Source: Acidimicrobiia bacterium
GTDB lineage: Bacteria > Actinomycetota > Acidimicrobiia > Spongiisociales > UBA11373
Reading direction: 5' to 3'
Length of the DNA: 64,000 nt
Assembly (NCBI GenBank): GCA_029263095.1
Contig: JAJCYA010000047.1
Coordinates: 1 to 64,000 of the forward strand
A program made the position numbers and the translations under genes. Shown here one piece after another: positions 43,193 through 51,480 of the stretch. Positions within the stretch are counted from its first letter, which is position 1. The number at the start of each line of letters is the position of its first letter. The notes under the pieces are model-generated. The model was not told where the DNA came from. It did no database searches and saw only the letters and a list, made by a program, of their open reading frames with translations.

Positions 43193-44647
43193 ATGTCGTT
43201 TCGGCGTCTCGGCTTCATCATTGCCGCGGTAGTGGAAGCCACGGGTGCGGCCATGTTCTCGGCCGCCGTCGTGGCCGGGATCTACAACGAGTGGTCCGAG
43301 GCGCGCTCTATTGCGATCGCGGCAATCGCGGTGGTGATCGCCGCCGACATTGCTCGTCGGTCGTTCACACCGGAGCACGAGATGACCACGCGGGAAGGAT
43401 TCGCCGCGGTGGCCCTGTCGTGGATTGCGATGGCATTCGTTGGGACCCTGCCGTACTTGGTGACGAGTTCGGTGAGCGGACTGACCGACGCCTTCTTTGA
43501 GACTGCTGCCGGGTTCACCACGACCGGATCCTCAATCATTCCTGATCCCTCTCAGATGAGTCACGGCATCCTGTGGTGGCGCGCCCTTACCCAGTGGATG
43601 GGCGGGATGGGAATCATCGTTCTGTCGATCGCGATCCTTCCGTTGTTGGGTACTGGAGGCGTGCAGTTGGCGCGGGCCGAATCGCCGGGGCCAACCCCGG
43701 ACCGGCTCACCCCGCGTTTTCGCGAAACGGCAAAGCGTCTCTGGCTCGTCTACTTCGGGCTCACCATCGCCGAGGCGACCCTGCTCACTTTCAGCGATAT
43801 GAGCCTGTTCGATGCCATCACACACTCCTTTACGACCATGTCGACCGGTGGATTTGGAACGAAGGCAGCTTCACTGGCCGCCTTCGACAATTTCGCGCAG
43901 TGGATCGTCATCGTGTTCATGGTGCTCGCCGGAATGTCGTTCGCCCTTCACTACAAGGCACTGCGTTACCGGGATCCGCTCGCCTACCTCCGCCACGCGG
44001 AGTTCCGGCTGTACGCCGGAATCCTGGCGGCTGCGACGGCCTTCATCGTGATAGGCACCTGGGGAGGAAACATCGCGGACACCGTCAGGGAAGGGGTGTT
44101 CACGAGTGTTTCGCTTGTCACCACGACTGGGTACGCAACGGCCGACTTTGGGCAGTGGGCATCTTCTCTCCAGGTGCTGGTGGTGGGCCTGATGTTCGTC
44201 GGCGGCATGGCCGGTTCGACCGGAGGTTCCGTAAAGGTGTACCGGCTCGGAGTGCTGTATCAGGGCTCGAGGGCCGATCTGAGAAGGCTCATCCACCCGC
44301 GGGGCCTGTTCGTGACGAAGCTCGGAAGAGACCCGGTACCCGATCCAATCGCCGAAAGTATCCAATCGTTCTTCCTCTTGTACATGTTCGTGTTCATGTC
44401 GGGGACGCTGGCGTTTGCCGTCTTCGAATCGATTGCTGGTGCCAATCTCGACCTCGTTACCTCGGCGTCGGCCGTCGCCTCGGCGTTGGGGAACATTGGT
44501 CCCGGTTTGGGTGAGGTGGGACCGACCTCGAACTTTGCGGCCGTTCCGGCGGCCGGAAAGTGGCTGCTTTCGTTCATCATGATCATCGGTCGTCTCGAGG
44601 TCTTTCCGGTGCTGCTGCTGCTCACACGCGAATTGTGGAGGCGCTAG
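43193..44647 (+). CDS. trkH: Trk system K+ uptake channel TrkH
   Basis: The 484-residue protein has about ten membrane helices with the four selectivity repeats: AGFTTTGSSII, MSTGGFGTKAAS, TTTGYATADFGQ and SALGNIGPGLGEVGP. The partner TrkA is immediately upstream, so both are probably one transcript. Its ATG is 4 bases after the trkA stop. The selectivity loops are intact except the usual fourth variant. Confidence 0.93.
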   Translation: MSFRRLGFIIAAVVEATGAAMFSAAVVAGIYNEWSEARSIAIAAIAVVIAADIARRSFTPEHEMTTREGFAAVALSWIAMAFVGTLPYLVTSSVSGLTDAFFETAAGFTTTGSSIIPDPSQMSHGILWWRALTQWMGGMGIIVLSIAILPLLGTGGVQLARAESPGPTPDRLTPRFRETAKRLWLVYFGLTIAEATLLTFSDMSLFDAITHSFTTMSTGGFGTKAASLAAFDNFAQWIVIVFMVLAGMSFALHYKALRYRDPLAYLRHAEFRLYAGILAAATAFIVIGTWGGNIADTVREGVFTSVSLVTTTGYATADFGQWASSLQVLVVGLMFVGGMAGSTGGSVKVYRLGVLYQGSRADLRRLIHPRGLFVTKLGRDPVPDPIAESIQSFFLLYMFVFMSGTLAFAVFESIAGANLDLVTSASAVASALGNIGPGLGEVGPTSNFAAVPAAGKWLLSFIMIIGRLEVFPVLLLLTRELWRR

Positions 44648-44731
44648 CCGGGACGGGTGGGCCGGCGGCGGACGTCATTCAATCGGTCGTGATCGACACG
44701 CGGGGCACGCTGCACGCGAGAATCCATTCGG

Positions 44732-45901
44732 ATGAGATGTGATGTCCTGATCGTCGGTGGCGCAGCCATGGGGAGCGCTACCGCGTACTACCTGAAGCGA
44801 TTGGACCCGGCTGTTTCGGTTGCGGTTTTGGAACGGGACTCGACCTACGCCCGATCATCCACGGTCCTCTCCGACGGCAATGTCCGCGTCCAGTTCAATC
44901 TCGAGGAGAACATAAGGATCTCTCAGTTCGCCATGGAGGTGCTCGCCACCTTTGCCGACGATATGGAGACTTCCAGCTACCGCCCCGAGGTTGGAGCCCG
45001 TCACCAGGGAAACCTGTTCCTCACCGATGCGGTCGATCGAGCAGACGCTCTGGCGGGGATGGAGTTGCAACAGGCTCTCGGGTGTGAGGTCGGCTGGCTG
45101 GAAGCCTCCGAGATTGCGAACAGCTGGCCGATGTTCGATGGCCCTCGCCACGTCGGAGGCACGTTCGGGCCGCGCGATGGCTCCATCGATCCGAGTGCGG
45201 TCCTCCGCGGCTACCGGCAGCGTGCCGGCGCTATGGGCGTCGAATTCATAGAAGCCGACGTTGCCGCGCTGATCCGAGACGGTGACGCCGTGGCTGGAGT
45301 ACGGCTCGTTTCCGGCGAGGAGATGAGTGCTTCCATCGTCGTCAACTGCGCAGGTGCCTGGAGTCCGACGCTGTTGAGCGCCATTGGTGTTGACATTCCG
45401 GTGCTGCCGATCATGCGCAGCGTGTTCGTCGTGGCGAGCCATCTCGAGTGGGAGGGTGATCTGCCGAGTGTCTTCGTCCCGTCGGGCGTCTATGTGCTCC
45501 CGGAGAGGGATGGAACGTTCCTGATCGCATGGTCACAGCCCGATGATCCGGTCGGCTTCGACTTCACGGTGCGGCGCAGCAGGTTCTACGACATGATCTG
45601 GCCTGAGCTGGTCGAGCATCTTCCGGCTTTCGATCAACTCGACATCGTCGGGTCCTGGGCCGGTCTCTATGCCGTCAACACGTTCGACGGAAACGCCATC
45701 CTTGGTGAATGGCCTGAGGTGCGTGGACTCCACGTGTGTACCGGGTTCTCAGGGCACGGGTTCCAGCAATGTCATGCAGTCGGCCGCTATCTGGCTGAGT
45801 TGATCCTTGAGCGAGACCATGCGCTCGACCTCTCGCGGCTCGGTACGCAGCGGATTGTCGACGGGAATCCGTTGCACGAGAACGCCGGCCGATTGATCTG
45901 A
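44732..45901 (+). CDS. FAD-dependent oxidoreductase (DAO family)
   Basis: The 389-residue enzyme has an N-terminal dinucleotide-binding VLIVGGAAMGSATAYYL, an acidic turn near VAVLERDSTYARSSTVLS, an ARHQGNLFLTD segment and a C-terminal GLHVCTGFSGHGFQQCHAVG, the DAO pattern. Related enzymes are sarcosine or glycine oxidase and dimethylglycine dehydrogenase-like proteins. It is cytoplasmic. The start is the ATG at 44732. No cofactor partner gene lies nearby, so the substrate is unknown. Confidence 0.85.
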   Translation: MRCDVLIVGGAAMGSATAYYLKRLDPAVSVAVLERDSTYARSSTVLSDGNVRVQFNLEENIRISQFAMEVLATFADDMETSSYRPEVGARHQGNLFLTDAVDRADALAGMELQQALGCEVGWLEASEIANSWPMFDGPRHVGGTFGPRDGSIDPSAVLRGYRQRAGAMGVEFIEADVAALIRDGDAVAGVRLVSGEEMSASIVVNCAGAWSPTLLSAIGVDIPVLPIMRSVFVVASHLEWEGDLPSVFVPSGVYVLPERDGTFLIAWSQPDDPVGFDFTVRRSRFYDMIWPELVEHLPAFDQLDIVGSWAGLYAVNTFDGNAILGEWPEVRGLHVCTGFSGHGFQQCHAVGRYLAELILERDHALDLSRLGTQRIVDGNPLHENAGRLI

Positions 45902-46024
45902 CGTCCAGGCGTCATTTGGCAGGTCCGTCGTCTGGATACCGGGAGCGTCGGTTGTCGAGCCGGTGGTTTCAGGTCAGAGCAGAGCGGCGCGGCGCGGCCT
46001 CGGCGTCGTCGCCCTCATGTTTCC

Positions 46025-46030
46025 TATACT
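46025..46030 (+). promoter_or_regulatory. Possible -10 element upstream of hppA
   Basis: TATACT at 46025-46030 is a near-consensus -10 box 34 bases before the GTG start. The -35 region is poor, so this is weak. Confidence 0.3.
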
Positions 46031-46064
46031 CCCGGCCGTTCTCCAGTCGACCTGAGGTGACCTC

Positions 46065-48119
46065 GTGGATCCCGATCTTTGGTTGTACATAGCGGTCGGC
46101 GCGGGTATCGCCGGCTTGCTCCTCTCTGTGGTATTCGCCCGCCAGGTGATGGCGGCTCCGCAGGGCAACGACCGCATGAAGGAACTATCCGCTGCGATCC
46201 GTGACGGGTCGATGGCGTTCCTCAAACGTGAGTACACATGGGTCGCAGCGTTTGTCCTGCTGATGGCGGTTCTCATCTTCGCCCTGCTCGACTACGGACG
46301 GCCGTGGGGTGCCATCGCCTACGTGTTCGGCGCAGCGCTGTCGGCCCTGGCCGGATTCATCGGGATGCGTATCGCCACCGCCGCCAACGCCCGCACCGCC
46401 GAGGCGGCCCGTGTTGGTGGTGTCCGTCGGGCACTCCCGCTGGCCTTCCGTGGTGGTGCGGTGATGGGATTCACAGTGGCAGGGCTCGGTTTGGCCGGCC
46501 TTAGCTTGTCGTTCCTCGTGTTCGTGAAGTGGCTCGAAGTCGATGACGCGTTCAGCGTTCTCACCGCCGTGGGCCTTGGCGGCTCGTCCATAGCCCTCTT
46601 TGCTCGTGTCGGCGGTGGGATTTACACGAAGGCCGCCGATGTCGGGGCAGACCTCGTCGGCAAGGTCGAAGCGGGCATCCCCGAGGACGATCCTCGCAAC
46701 CCGGCCGTGATAGCCGACAACGTCGGCGACAACGTGGGTGACGTTGCCGGCATGGGTGCAGATTTGTTCGAGTCCTACGTCGGGTCGCTCATTGCCCCGA
46801 TCGCTTTTGCTGCGATCGTGTTCATTGGTCGCGGGTTCCAGGCAGAAGCGATCGTGTTCCCGCTGGCCATCGCCGCCGTAGGGATGTTCGCCTCAATCAT
46901 CGGATCGTTCTTCGTGCGACCCACCGGCAACAAGCTGGCGGCGGCGCTCAACCGAGGTACCTACACCTCTGCGGTCCTGACTGTGGCGGCCTCTTTTGGG
47001 CTTTCGTTGTGGATGTTCGGTGACCTCGAAGGGGTCGACAACGCACTCGGCCTGTTCCTTGCCGTAGCCATCGGCCTTGGTGTCGGTCTGCTCATCGGGC
47101 GGATTTCGGAGATATTCACCAGTGATCACTTCCGGCCCGTGAAGGAGATAGCCAAGCAAGCCGAAACCGGCCCGGCGACTGTTGTTCTGGCCGGGATCGC
47201 CGACGGCATGCGATCCGCCGCCTTCTCAGTGATTGTCGTTGCCGCCGGCATAGGGGGCGCCTACTGGGCAGGCGAGCTGGCGTTCACCGACGGCGGTATC
47301 TACGGGATCGCTGTGGCTGCCATCGGCGTGCTCTCCACGTTGGGCATCACGATCTCGGTCGACGCATACGGTCCGATTGCCGACAACGCGGGCGGTATCG
47401 CTGAGATGGCGCATCTCCCTCCAGAGGTCCGTGAGGCCACCGATGCTCTCGACTCTCTCGGCAATACGACGGCCGCAGTCGCCAAGGGCTTTGCCATCGC
47501 CTCGGCCGCCGTCACCGCGCTTGCCTTGTTCTTCACATTCAGCCGGGCCGTAGACCTAGCGAGTATCGACATCCTCCAGGTCGAGACCACGATCGGCCTC
47601 TTCCTCGGAGCCATGTTCCCTTTCTTGTTTGCGGCGTTGACCATCAAGGCCGTCGGCCGGGCGGCCAACGAGATGATTGAGGAAGTGCGGCGCCAATTCC
47701 GCGAGATCCCCGGTTTGCGAGAGGGCGATCCTTCGGCCAAGGCCGACTACACGAAGTGTGTGGATATCTCTACGGCCTCGGCCCTGCGGGAGATGATCAT
47801 TCCGGGGGCTCTAGCGGTGGCACTCCCGCTCATCATCGGGTTCATCGACGTCCAGGCACTCGGCGGTTTCCTGGCCGGGGCGCTCGTCACCGGGTTCCTG
47901 CTTGCCATCTTCATGGCCAACGCTGGGGGCGCTTGGGACAACGCCAAGAAGTTCATCGAAGCCGGCGCCTACGGAGGCAAGGGCTCCGACGCCCACAAGG
48001 CTGCCGTTGTCGGCGACACGATCGGGGATCCATTCAAGGACACGTCGGGGCCGGCGATGAATATCGTCATCAAAGTCATGACGATTGTGAGCCTCATCTT
48101 CGCCTCGGCGTTCGTTTGA
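46065..48119 (+). CDS. hppA: Membrane-bound pyrophosphatase pump (K+-dependent type)
   Basis: The 684-residue protein has about sixteen membrane helices. The pyrophosphate-binding motif DVGADLVGKVEAGIPEDD and DNVGDNVGDVAGMGADLF are complete, and the C-terminal KKFIEAGAYGGKGSDAHKAA and GDTIGDPFKDTSGPAMN motifs are intact. At the diagnostic site it reads GNTTAA rather than GNTTKA; Ala here marks the K+-dependent subfamily, which may pump H+ or Na+. The GTG start at 46065 follows GAGGTG. K+-uptake genes trkA and trkH lie 1.5-4 kb upstream. Confidence 0.92.
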   Translation: MDPDLWLYIAVGAGIAGLLLSVVFARQVMAAPQGNDRMKELSAAIRDGSMAFLKREYTWVAAFVLLMAVLIFALLDYGRPWGAIAYVFGAALSALAGFIGMRIATAANARTAEAARVGGVRRALPLAFRGGAVMGFTVAGLGLAGLSLSFLVFVKWLEVDDAFSVLTAVGLGGSSIALFARVGGGIYTKAADVGADLVGKVEAGIPEDDPRNPAVIADNVGDNVGDVAGMGADLFESYVGSLIAPIAFAAIVFIGRGFQAEAIVFPLAIAAVGMFASIIGSFFVRPTGNKLAAALNRGTYTSAVLTVAASFGLSLWMFGDLEGVDNALGLFLAVAIGLGVGLLIGRISEIFTSDHFRPVKEIAKQAETGPATVVLAGIADGMRSAAFSVIVVAAGIGGAYWAGELAFTDGGIYGIAVAAIGVLSTLGITISVDAYGPIADNAGGIAEMAHLPPEVREATDALDSLGNTTAAVAKGFAIASAAVTALALFFTFSRAVDLASIDILQVETTIGLFLGAMFPFLFAALTIKAVGRAANEMIEEVRRQFREIPGLREGDPSAKADYTKCVDISTASALREMIIPGALAVALPLIIGFIDVQALGGFLAGALVTGFLLAIFMANAGGAWDNAKKFIEAGAYGGKGSDAHKAAVVGDTIGDPFKDTSGPAMNIVIKVMTIVSLIFASAFV

Positions 48120-48150
48120 TTCCCGGCCGGACTTCGTCGCCTGCGGCGAC
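48118..48150 (+). repeat. 33-base direct repeat, copy 1
   Basis: This copy starts inside the hppA stop codon and contains the hairpin GTCGCC/GGCGAC (48136-48150). GGCCGGAC (48125-48132) also pairs with GTCCGGCC (48163-48170) outside the repeat. The second, identical copy is at 48212. Confidence 0.85.
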
Positions 48151-48181
48151 GAACAGGCGTAGGTCCGGCCTCCTCCGCAGC

Positions 48182-48199
48182 GTGGGGCCCCTGCCCCAC
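48182..48199. terminator. Hairpin between convergent hppA and cimA
   Basis: GTGGGGC and GCCCCAC form a perfect 7-base-pair stem around CCCT. Lying between two convergent genes and two repeat copies, it probably helps end both transcripts, though no T tract follows. Confidence 0.5.
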
Positions 48200-48211
48200 G
48201 GCGGCCGTTTA

Positions 48212-48244
48212 GATTCCCGGCCGGACTTCGTCGCCTGCGGCGAC
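48212..48244 (+). repeat. 33-base direct repeat, copy 2
   Basis: Identical over 33 bases to 48118-48150, 94 bases downstream, followed by two further GGTCGCT units. It lies immediately before the cimA stop. Confidence 0.85.
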
Positions 48245-48268
48245 TGATGGCTGGTCGCTGGTCGCTGA

Positions 48269-49831
48269 TCACGCCTTGGCCCGCAGCAGCCCGACGCGCA
48301 CGCCATCGCTCAGAGCCTCCCAGGAAGCCTCGATGATGTTCTGGTGCACTCCGGCCGTTCCCCAGGTCGAATCGCCATCCGAGGTCTCGACGAGCACCCG
48401 GACCCGCGCTGCGGTCCCGTCTGAGGAATCGAGATCCCGCACCTTGTAGTCGGTCAGATGCACGCTGTTCAATTCGGGATATCCGGGCTCCAGGGCGGCA
48501 CGGAGTGCTTGATCCATGGCGTGGACGGGACCATCGCCCGACCGGGCCAATTCGACGTCTTGGCCGTCCACCGTGAGGCGCAGAGTGGCGGTAGCGGATG
48601 CATTGCCGTCACCGTCGGCGTCTATCGTCACCAGTAGCGATCTGAGTTCGAAGTACTCGTCCTCCCAGCCGGCCGTTCGGCGCGCCAACAACTCGAATGA
48701 TCCGTCGGCTGCTTCGAATTGGTAGCCCTGGTGTTCCAGATCCTTTACTTGATCGACGATCCTCTGAGCCAACTCCGCGTCCATGCTCCAGCCCCGTTCT
48801 TTGGCAACCTGGAGCAGGGTGGCCCGTCCCATCAGCTCGCTGAACAGCTGTCTGGGAGTGTTGCCGACCAGAGCAGGGTCGATGTGCTCGTAGGCGCCGT
48901 CGAGCCGCGCCAGACCTGACGTGTGCAGTCCGGCCTTGTGGGCAAACGCCGATGACCCGACATAGGGACGGCGTGTTTCGATCGGGGCGTTCATGATCTC
49001 TGCGATCTCGTGGGCGATCGGGTGGAGGTGATCCAGATGATCGGTCGAGAGATCGCGCCCCATCTTGAGCACCAGATTGGGGATTACCGAGCACAAGTCG
49101 GCGTTCCCGGTGCGTTCGCCATATCCGTTGATGCATCCCTGGACTTGGTAGGCGCCTGCTTCGACCGCAGCAAGTGAGTTGGCGACGGCGCACGATCCGT
49201 CGTTGTGGAAGTGGACGCCCAGAGGAACGTTGAATCGGGACAGGAGCGTGGTGACCGTCTCGGACGCGTGGAGGGGAAGTGAACCACCGTTGGTGTCACA
49301 CAGTATGAGACGCTCGGCTCCGGCGATTGCGGCCGCCTCGAGAATCGACACGGCGAACTCGGGATTGTCGCGGTAGCCATCGAAGAAGTGTTCCGCGTCG
49401 AAGAAGACCCGCCTTCCGTGCGATCGGAGGTACTCGACCGATTCGGCCACCATGGCAACGCCCTCTTCGAGGGATGTGTTGAGCGCGTGGGTCACATGGC
49501 GGTCCCAGGACTTCCCGACGATGCACACGACCTCCGTGTCGGCGGCGAGCAACCGAGCGAGCTGATCGTCGCTCTCCGGCGTTTGGCGTGGACGCCTGGT
49601 CGATCCGAAGGCGACCAGGATCGAGCTGCCGAGATCGAGTTCGGTCTTGGCCCGCTCGAAGAACTCGTCATCCTTGGGGTTGGCTCCAGGCCACCCGCCT
49701 TCGATGAAGTCGACGCCGAGGCGATCGAGGAGACGGGCGACGCGCAGCTTCTCGCCGACGGTCGGAGACAGTCCCTCGGCCTGGGTGCCGTCGCGCAGTG
49801 TCGTGTCGTATATCTCGACTGGTTTTGACAT
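48269..49831 (-). CDS. cimA: Citramalate synthase
   Basis: The 520-residue enzyme joins pyruvate and acetyl-CoA to give citramalate, which leads to 2-oxobutyrate and isoleucine. It has IYDTTLRDGTQAEGLSPTV at the start, GVDFIEGGWPGANPKDDEFF, HFHNDGSCAVANSLAAVEAG and GYGERTGNADL, matching the CimA-type synthases, followed by a C-terminal regulatory LeuA-dimer domain (from about 380) where isoleucine binds in the family. The ATG at 49831 follows CCGAGGAACCAC. An attenuator lies just upstream (49849-49945). Confidence 0.92.
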   Translation of the reverse strand: MSKPVEIYDTTLRDGTQAEGLSPTVGEKLRVARLLDRLGVDFIEGGWPGANPKDDEFFERAKTELDLGSSILVAFGSTRRPRQTPESDDQLARLLAADTEVVCIVGKSWDRHVTHALNTSLEEGVAMVAESVEYLRSHGRRVFFDAEHFFDGYRDNPEFAVSILEAAAIAGAERLILCDTNGGSLPLHASETVTTLLSRFNVPLGVHFHNDGSCAVANSLAAVEAGAYQVQGCINGYGERTGNADLCSVIPNLVLKMGRDLSTDHLDHLHPIAHEIAEIMNAPIETRRPYVGSSAFAHKAGLHTSGLARLDGAYEHIDPALVGNTPRQLFSELMGRATLLQVAKERGWSMDAELAQRIVDQVKDLEHQGYQFEAADGSFELLARRTAGWEDEYFELRSLLVTIDADGDGNASATATLRLTVDGQDVELARSGDGPVHAMDQALRAALEPGYPELNSVHLTDYKVRDLDSSDGTAARVRVLVETSDGDSTWGTAGVHQNIIEASWEALSDGVRVGLLRAKA

Positions 49832-49848
49832 GTGGTTCCTCGGTATAG

Positions 49849-49873
49849 AAAAAACCCCCGCCCGGGGCGGAGG
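49849..49873 (-). terminator. Attenuator terminator upstream of cimA
   Basis: In the transcript, CCTCCGCC and GGCGGGGG pair (8 base pairs, one G-U) around the loop CCG, and six U residues follow. It ends 18 bases before the cimA start codon, so transcription that stops here does not reach cimA. It is one of the few hairpins with a T tract in the window. Confidence 0.88.
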
Positions 49874-49880
49874 TCTCAAG

Positions 49881-49908
49881 AGGGGCCGGGCGCGTTGCGC
49901 CGGCCCCT
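49881..49908 (-). promoter_or_regulatory. Attenuator hairpin 1:2 in the cimA leader
   Basis: GGGGCC-GGCGC pairs with GCGCC-C-GGCCCC around AAC (one bulged C). Its 3' arm also contains CGCCCGG, perfectly complementary to CCGGGCG in the terminator, so an alternative antiterminator can form if the first arm is held open by a stalled ribosome. Confidence 0.7.
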
Positions 49909-49945
49909 ACGGAATGATGATCTCTACTGCGTTGATGGTGTTCAT
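49907..49945 (-). CDS. Isoleucine leader peptide of cimA (12 residues)
   Basis: The frame encodes M-N-T-I-N-A-V-E-I-I-I-P followed by TAG. Four of twelve residues are Ile, with three in a row (codons ATC ATC ATT) just before the stop, and one Val. Its stop touches the 5' edge of the first hairpin, so ribosome stalling on Ile codons would melt that hairpin. The downstream gene makes the precursor of isoleucine. There is no ribosome-binding site; the -10 box ends 11 bases before the ATG, suggesting a nearly leaderless transcript. Confidence 0.85.
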   Translation of the reverse strand: MNTINAVEIIIP

Positions 49946-49956
49946 TGGGAGCAGTG

Positions 49957-49986
49957 AGTATGGGGCAACGCGACGTCGCACGTCAA
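49957..49986 (-). promoter_or_regulatory. Promoter of the cimA leader
   Basis: On the minus strand TTGACG (49986-49981) and CATACT (49962-49957) are 18 bases apart. The -10 box ends 11 bases before the leader ATG, placing transcription start about 4 bases upstream of translation. Confidence 0.7.
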
Positions 49987-50009
49987 ACGAGGCCGGTCGG
50001 GAGCGGGGA

Positions 50010-50216
50010 CTAGCGGAAAGGACCTCGATCGTCTCGCTCCTTCCTCTTCCGGTCCCAGAATTCCTGCTCGGCGCGGCGCCTGGTGCGAGAGATCGTCCAG
50101 TAGAGCCCGGCGATCAGAGCGATGAAGATCACCCATACGACCGCCGAACCACCGTCTTCGGGCAGGAATAGGCCGTCGTCGTTGGCTTGTGCCGCTGCAA
50201 GGATAAGGGCTCCCAT
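50010..50216 (-). CDS. Small single-pass membrane protein
   Basis: The 68-residue protein has one hydrophobic segment (about 25-44, SAVVWVIFIALIAGLYW) followed by a strongly charged C-terminus (RTRRRAEQEFWDRKRKERD). The N-terminus MGALILAAAQANDDG looks like a short first helix or signal. No family is recognised. It lies between the cimA promoter and the divergent phosphatase gene. Confidence 0.55.
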   Translation of the reverse strand: MGALILAAAQANDDGLFLPEDGGSAVVWVIFIALIAGLYWTISRTRRRAEQEFWDRKRKERDDRGPFR

Positions 50217-50256
50217 TGTGGGTATACCCTACGGCGCCCCGCTCTCCTGAGGTCCA

Positions 50257-51480
50257 TTGAGCATTGAGATCACCTTCGTTCGGCACGGCGAGACCGATGC
50301 CAATGCTTCGTCTATTTGGCAGGGTCAGGGCGACGCGGGGCTCTCCGAGATCGGTCGGGAGCAAGCAGCGTCTCTCAGAGGACGCCTCGAGGGCAAGGAG
50401 TTCGACTCCGTCTACTCCAGCGACCTGCGCCGCACGACGCAGACCTCCGAACTCGCCGGGCTCGAACCCACCGGAGACGCCTCATGGCGAGAGATGGACA
50501 TTGGTGCATGGGAGGGCCTGACTCGAACGGAAGTTCAGAGGCAATTTCCCGAGGAGATAGCGCGTTTGCGGTCGGGAGACAGGGATCTCGCGATGGGTGG
50601 CGGCGAGTCGTGGCGCGAATTCGGCGGCCGCATCGACGCTGCGATCAAACGGCTCGTCTCCGATACTCCGTCCGGAAGCCGTGTGCTTGTGATGGCACAC
50701 GGGGGGGTCATTCACGCCGCGCTATCGGAGGGGCTCGGTTTTCGAGGGCGGCGTCCGTGGCCGATCTCCCGCATCCTCAACGCCGCGGTCAACGAAGTGG
50801 TGGCGAGTGAAGACGGATTCCACCTTCAGGTGCTCAACGACGCCCGACATGTTCCGGTTGTGACGGGCAACGAGGACGCAAGCGGCACTCCTATCGCTCT
50901 TGTTCGCCACGGCGAATCCCAGGCCAATGTCGAAGGCCGTTGGCACGGTCACACCGACGGCCCGTTGACCGAATTGGGACTGCGTCAGGGTGCCGAATTG
51001 GCAGCACGCTACAACGGGATCTCGCGGATCTTCTCGTCGCCGCTCGAGCGAGCTCGGGCGACCGCGGCCGCTTTCGCCGAGCCATTCGATCTCGACGTTG
51101 GTGTGGCGGAGGGGCTCATCGAGATCGACTTTGGGTCGTGGGAGGGGTTGACCACCGCGGAGATCGGTGATCGATTCCCGGCCGAGTGGCAGCTCGTGTT
51201 CGGCGAGGGTGCCGACGTTCCTCGGGGTGGGACCGGGGAAACGTTTGCCGATGCCGGCGAGCGGATGGAGTTCCAGATTCGCGAGTTGGCTAGCGAGAAT
51301 CCGACGCATCGGTTGGCGTTGTTCACCCACGGCGCTGCTATTTGGGCGCTCGCTTCCCGAGTGATGGGACTCGACTGGTCCGATTGGCGCAAGATCTCCG
51401 TTCCCGGCAACGCGAGTCTCACCCACATCCGGTTTGACGGCGGTGCTCCGGTGCTCATGGACTACAACCTTCCCGCCTGA
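50257..51480 (+). CDS. Double histidine phosphatase (two PGM-like domains)
   Basis: The 407-residue protein contains two complete histidine phosphatase domains. The first has FVRHGETDANAS (His10) and AHGGVIHAAL; the second has LVRHGESQANVEG near residue 215 and THGAAIWAL. Each domain has the second catalytic His and conserved Arg. Single-domain members are phosphoglycerate mutase or cobalamin phosphatase relatives; two intact domains in one chain is unusual. The TTG start at 50257 follows GAGGT. It overlaps the mannosyltransferase gene by one base. Confidence 0.87.
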   Translation: MSIEITFVRHGETDANASSIWQGQGDAGLSEIGREQAASLRGRLEGKEFDSVYSSDLRRTTQTSELAGLEPTGDASWREMDIGAWEGLTRTEVQRQFPEEIARLRSGDRDLAMGGGESWREFGGRIDAAIKRLVSDTPSGSRVLVMAHGGVIHAALSEGLGFRGRRPWPISRILNAAVNEVVASEDGFHLQVLNDARHVPVVTGNEDASGTPIALVRHGESQANVEGRWHGHTDGPLTELGLRQGAELAARYNGISRIFSSPLERARATAAAFAEPFDLDVGVAEGLIEIDFGSWEGLTTAEIGDRFPAEWQLVFGEGADVPRGGTGETFADAGERMEFQIRELASENPTHRLALFTHGAAIWALASRVMGLDWSDWRKISVPGNASLTHIRFDGGAPVLMDYNLPA

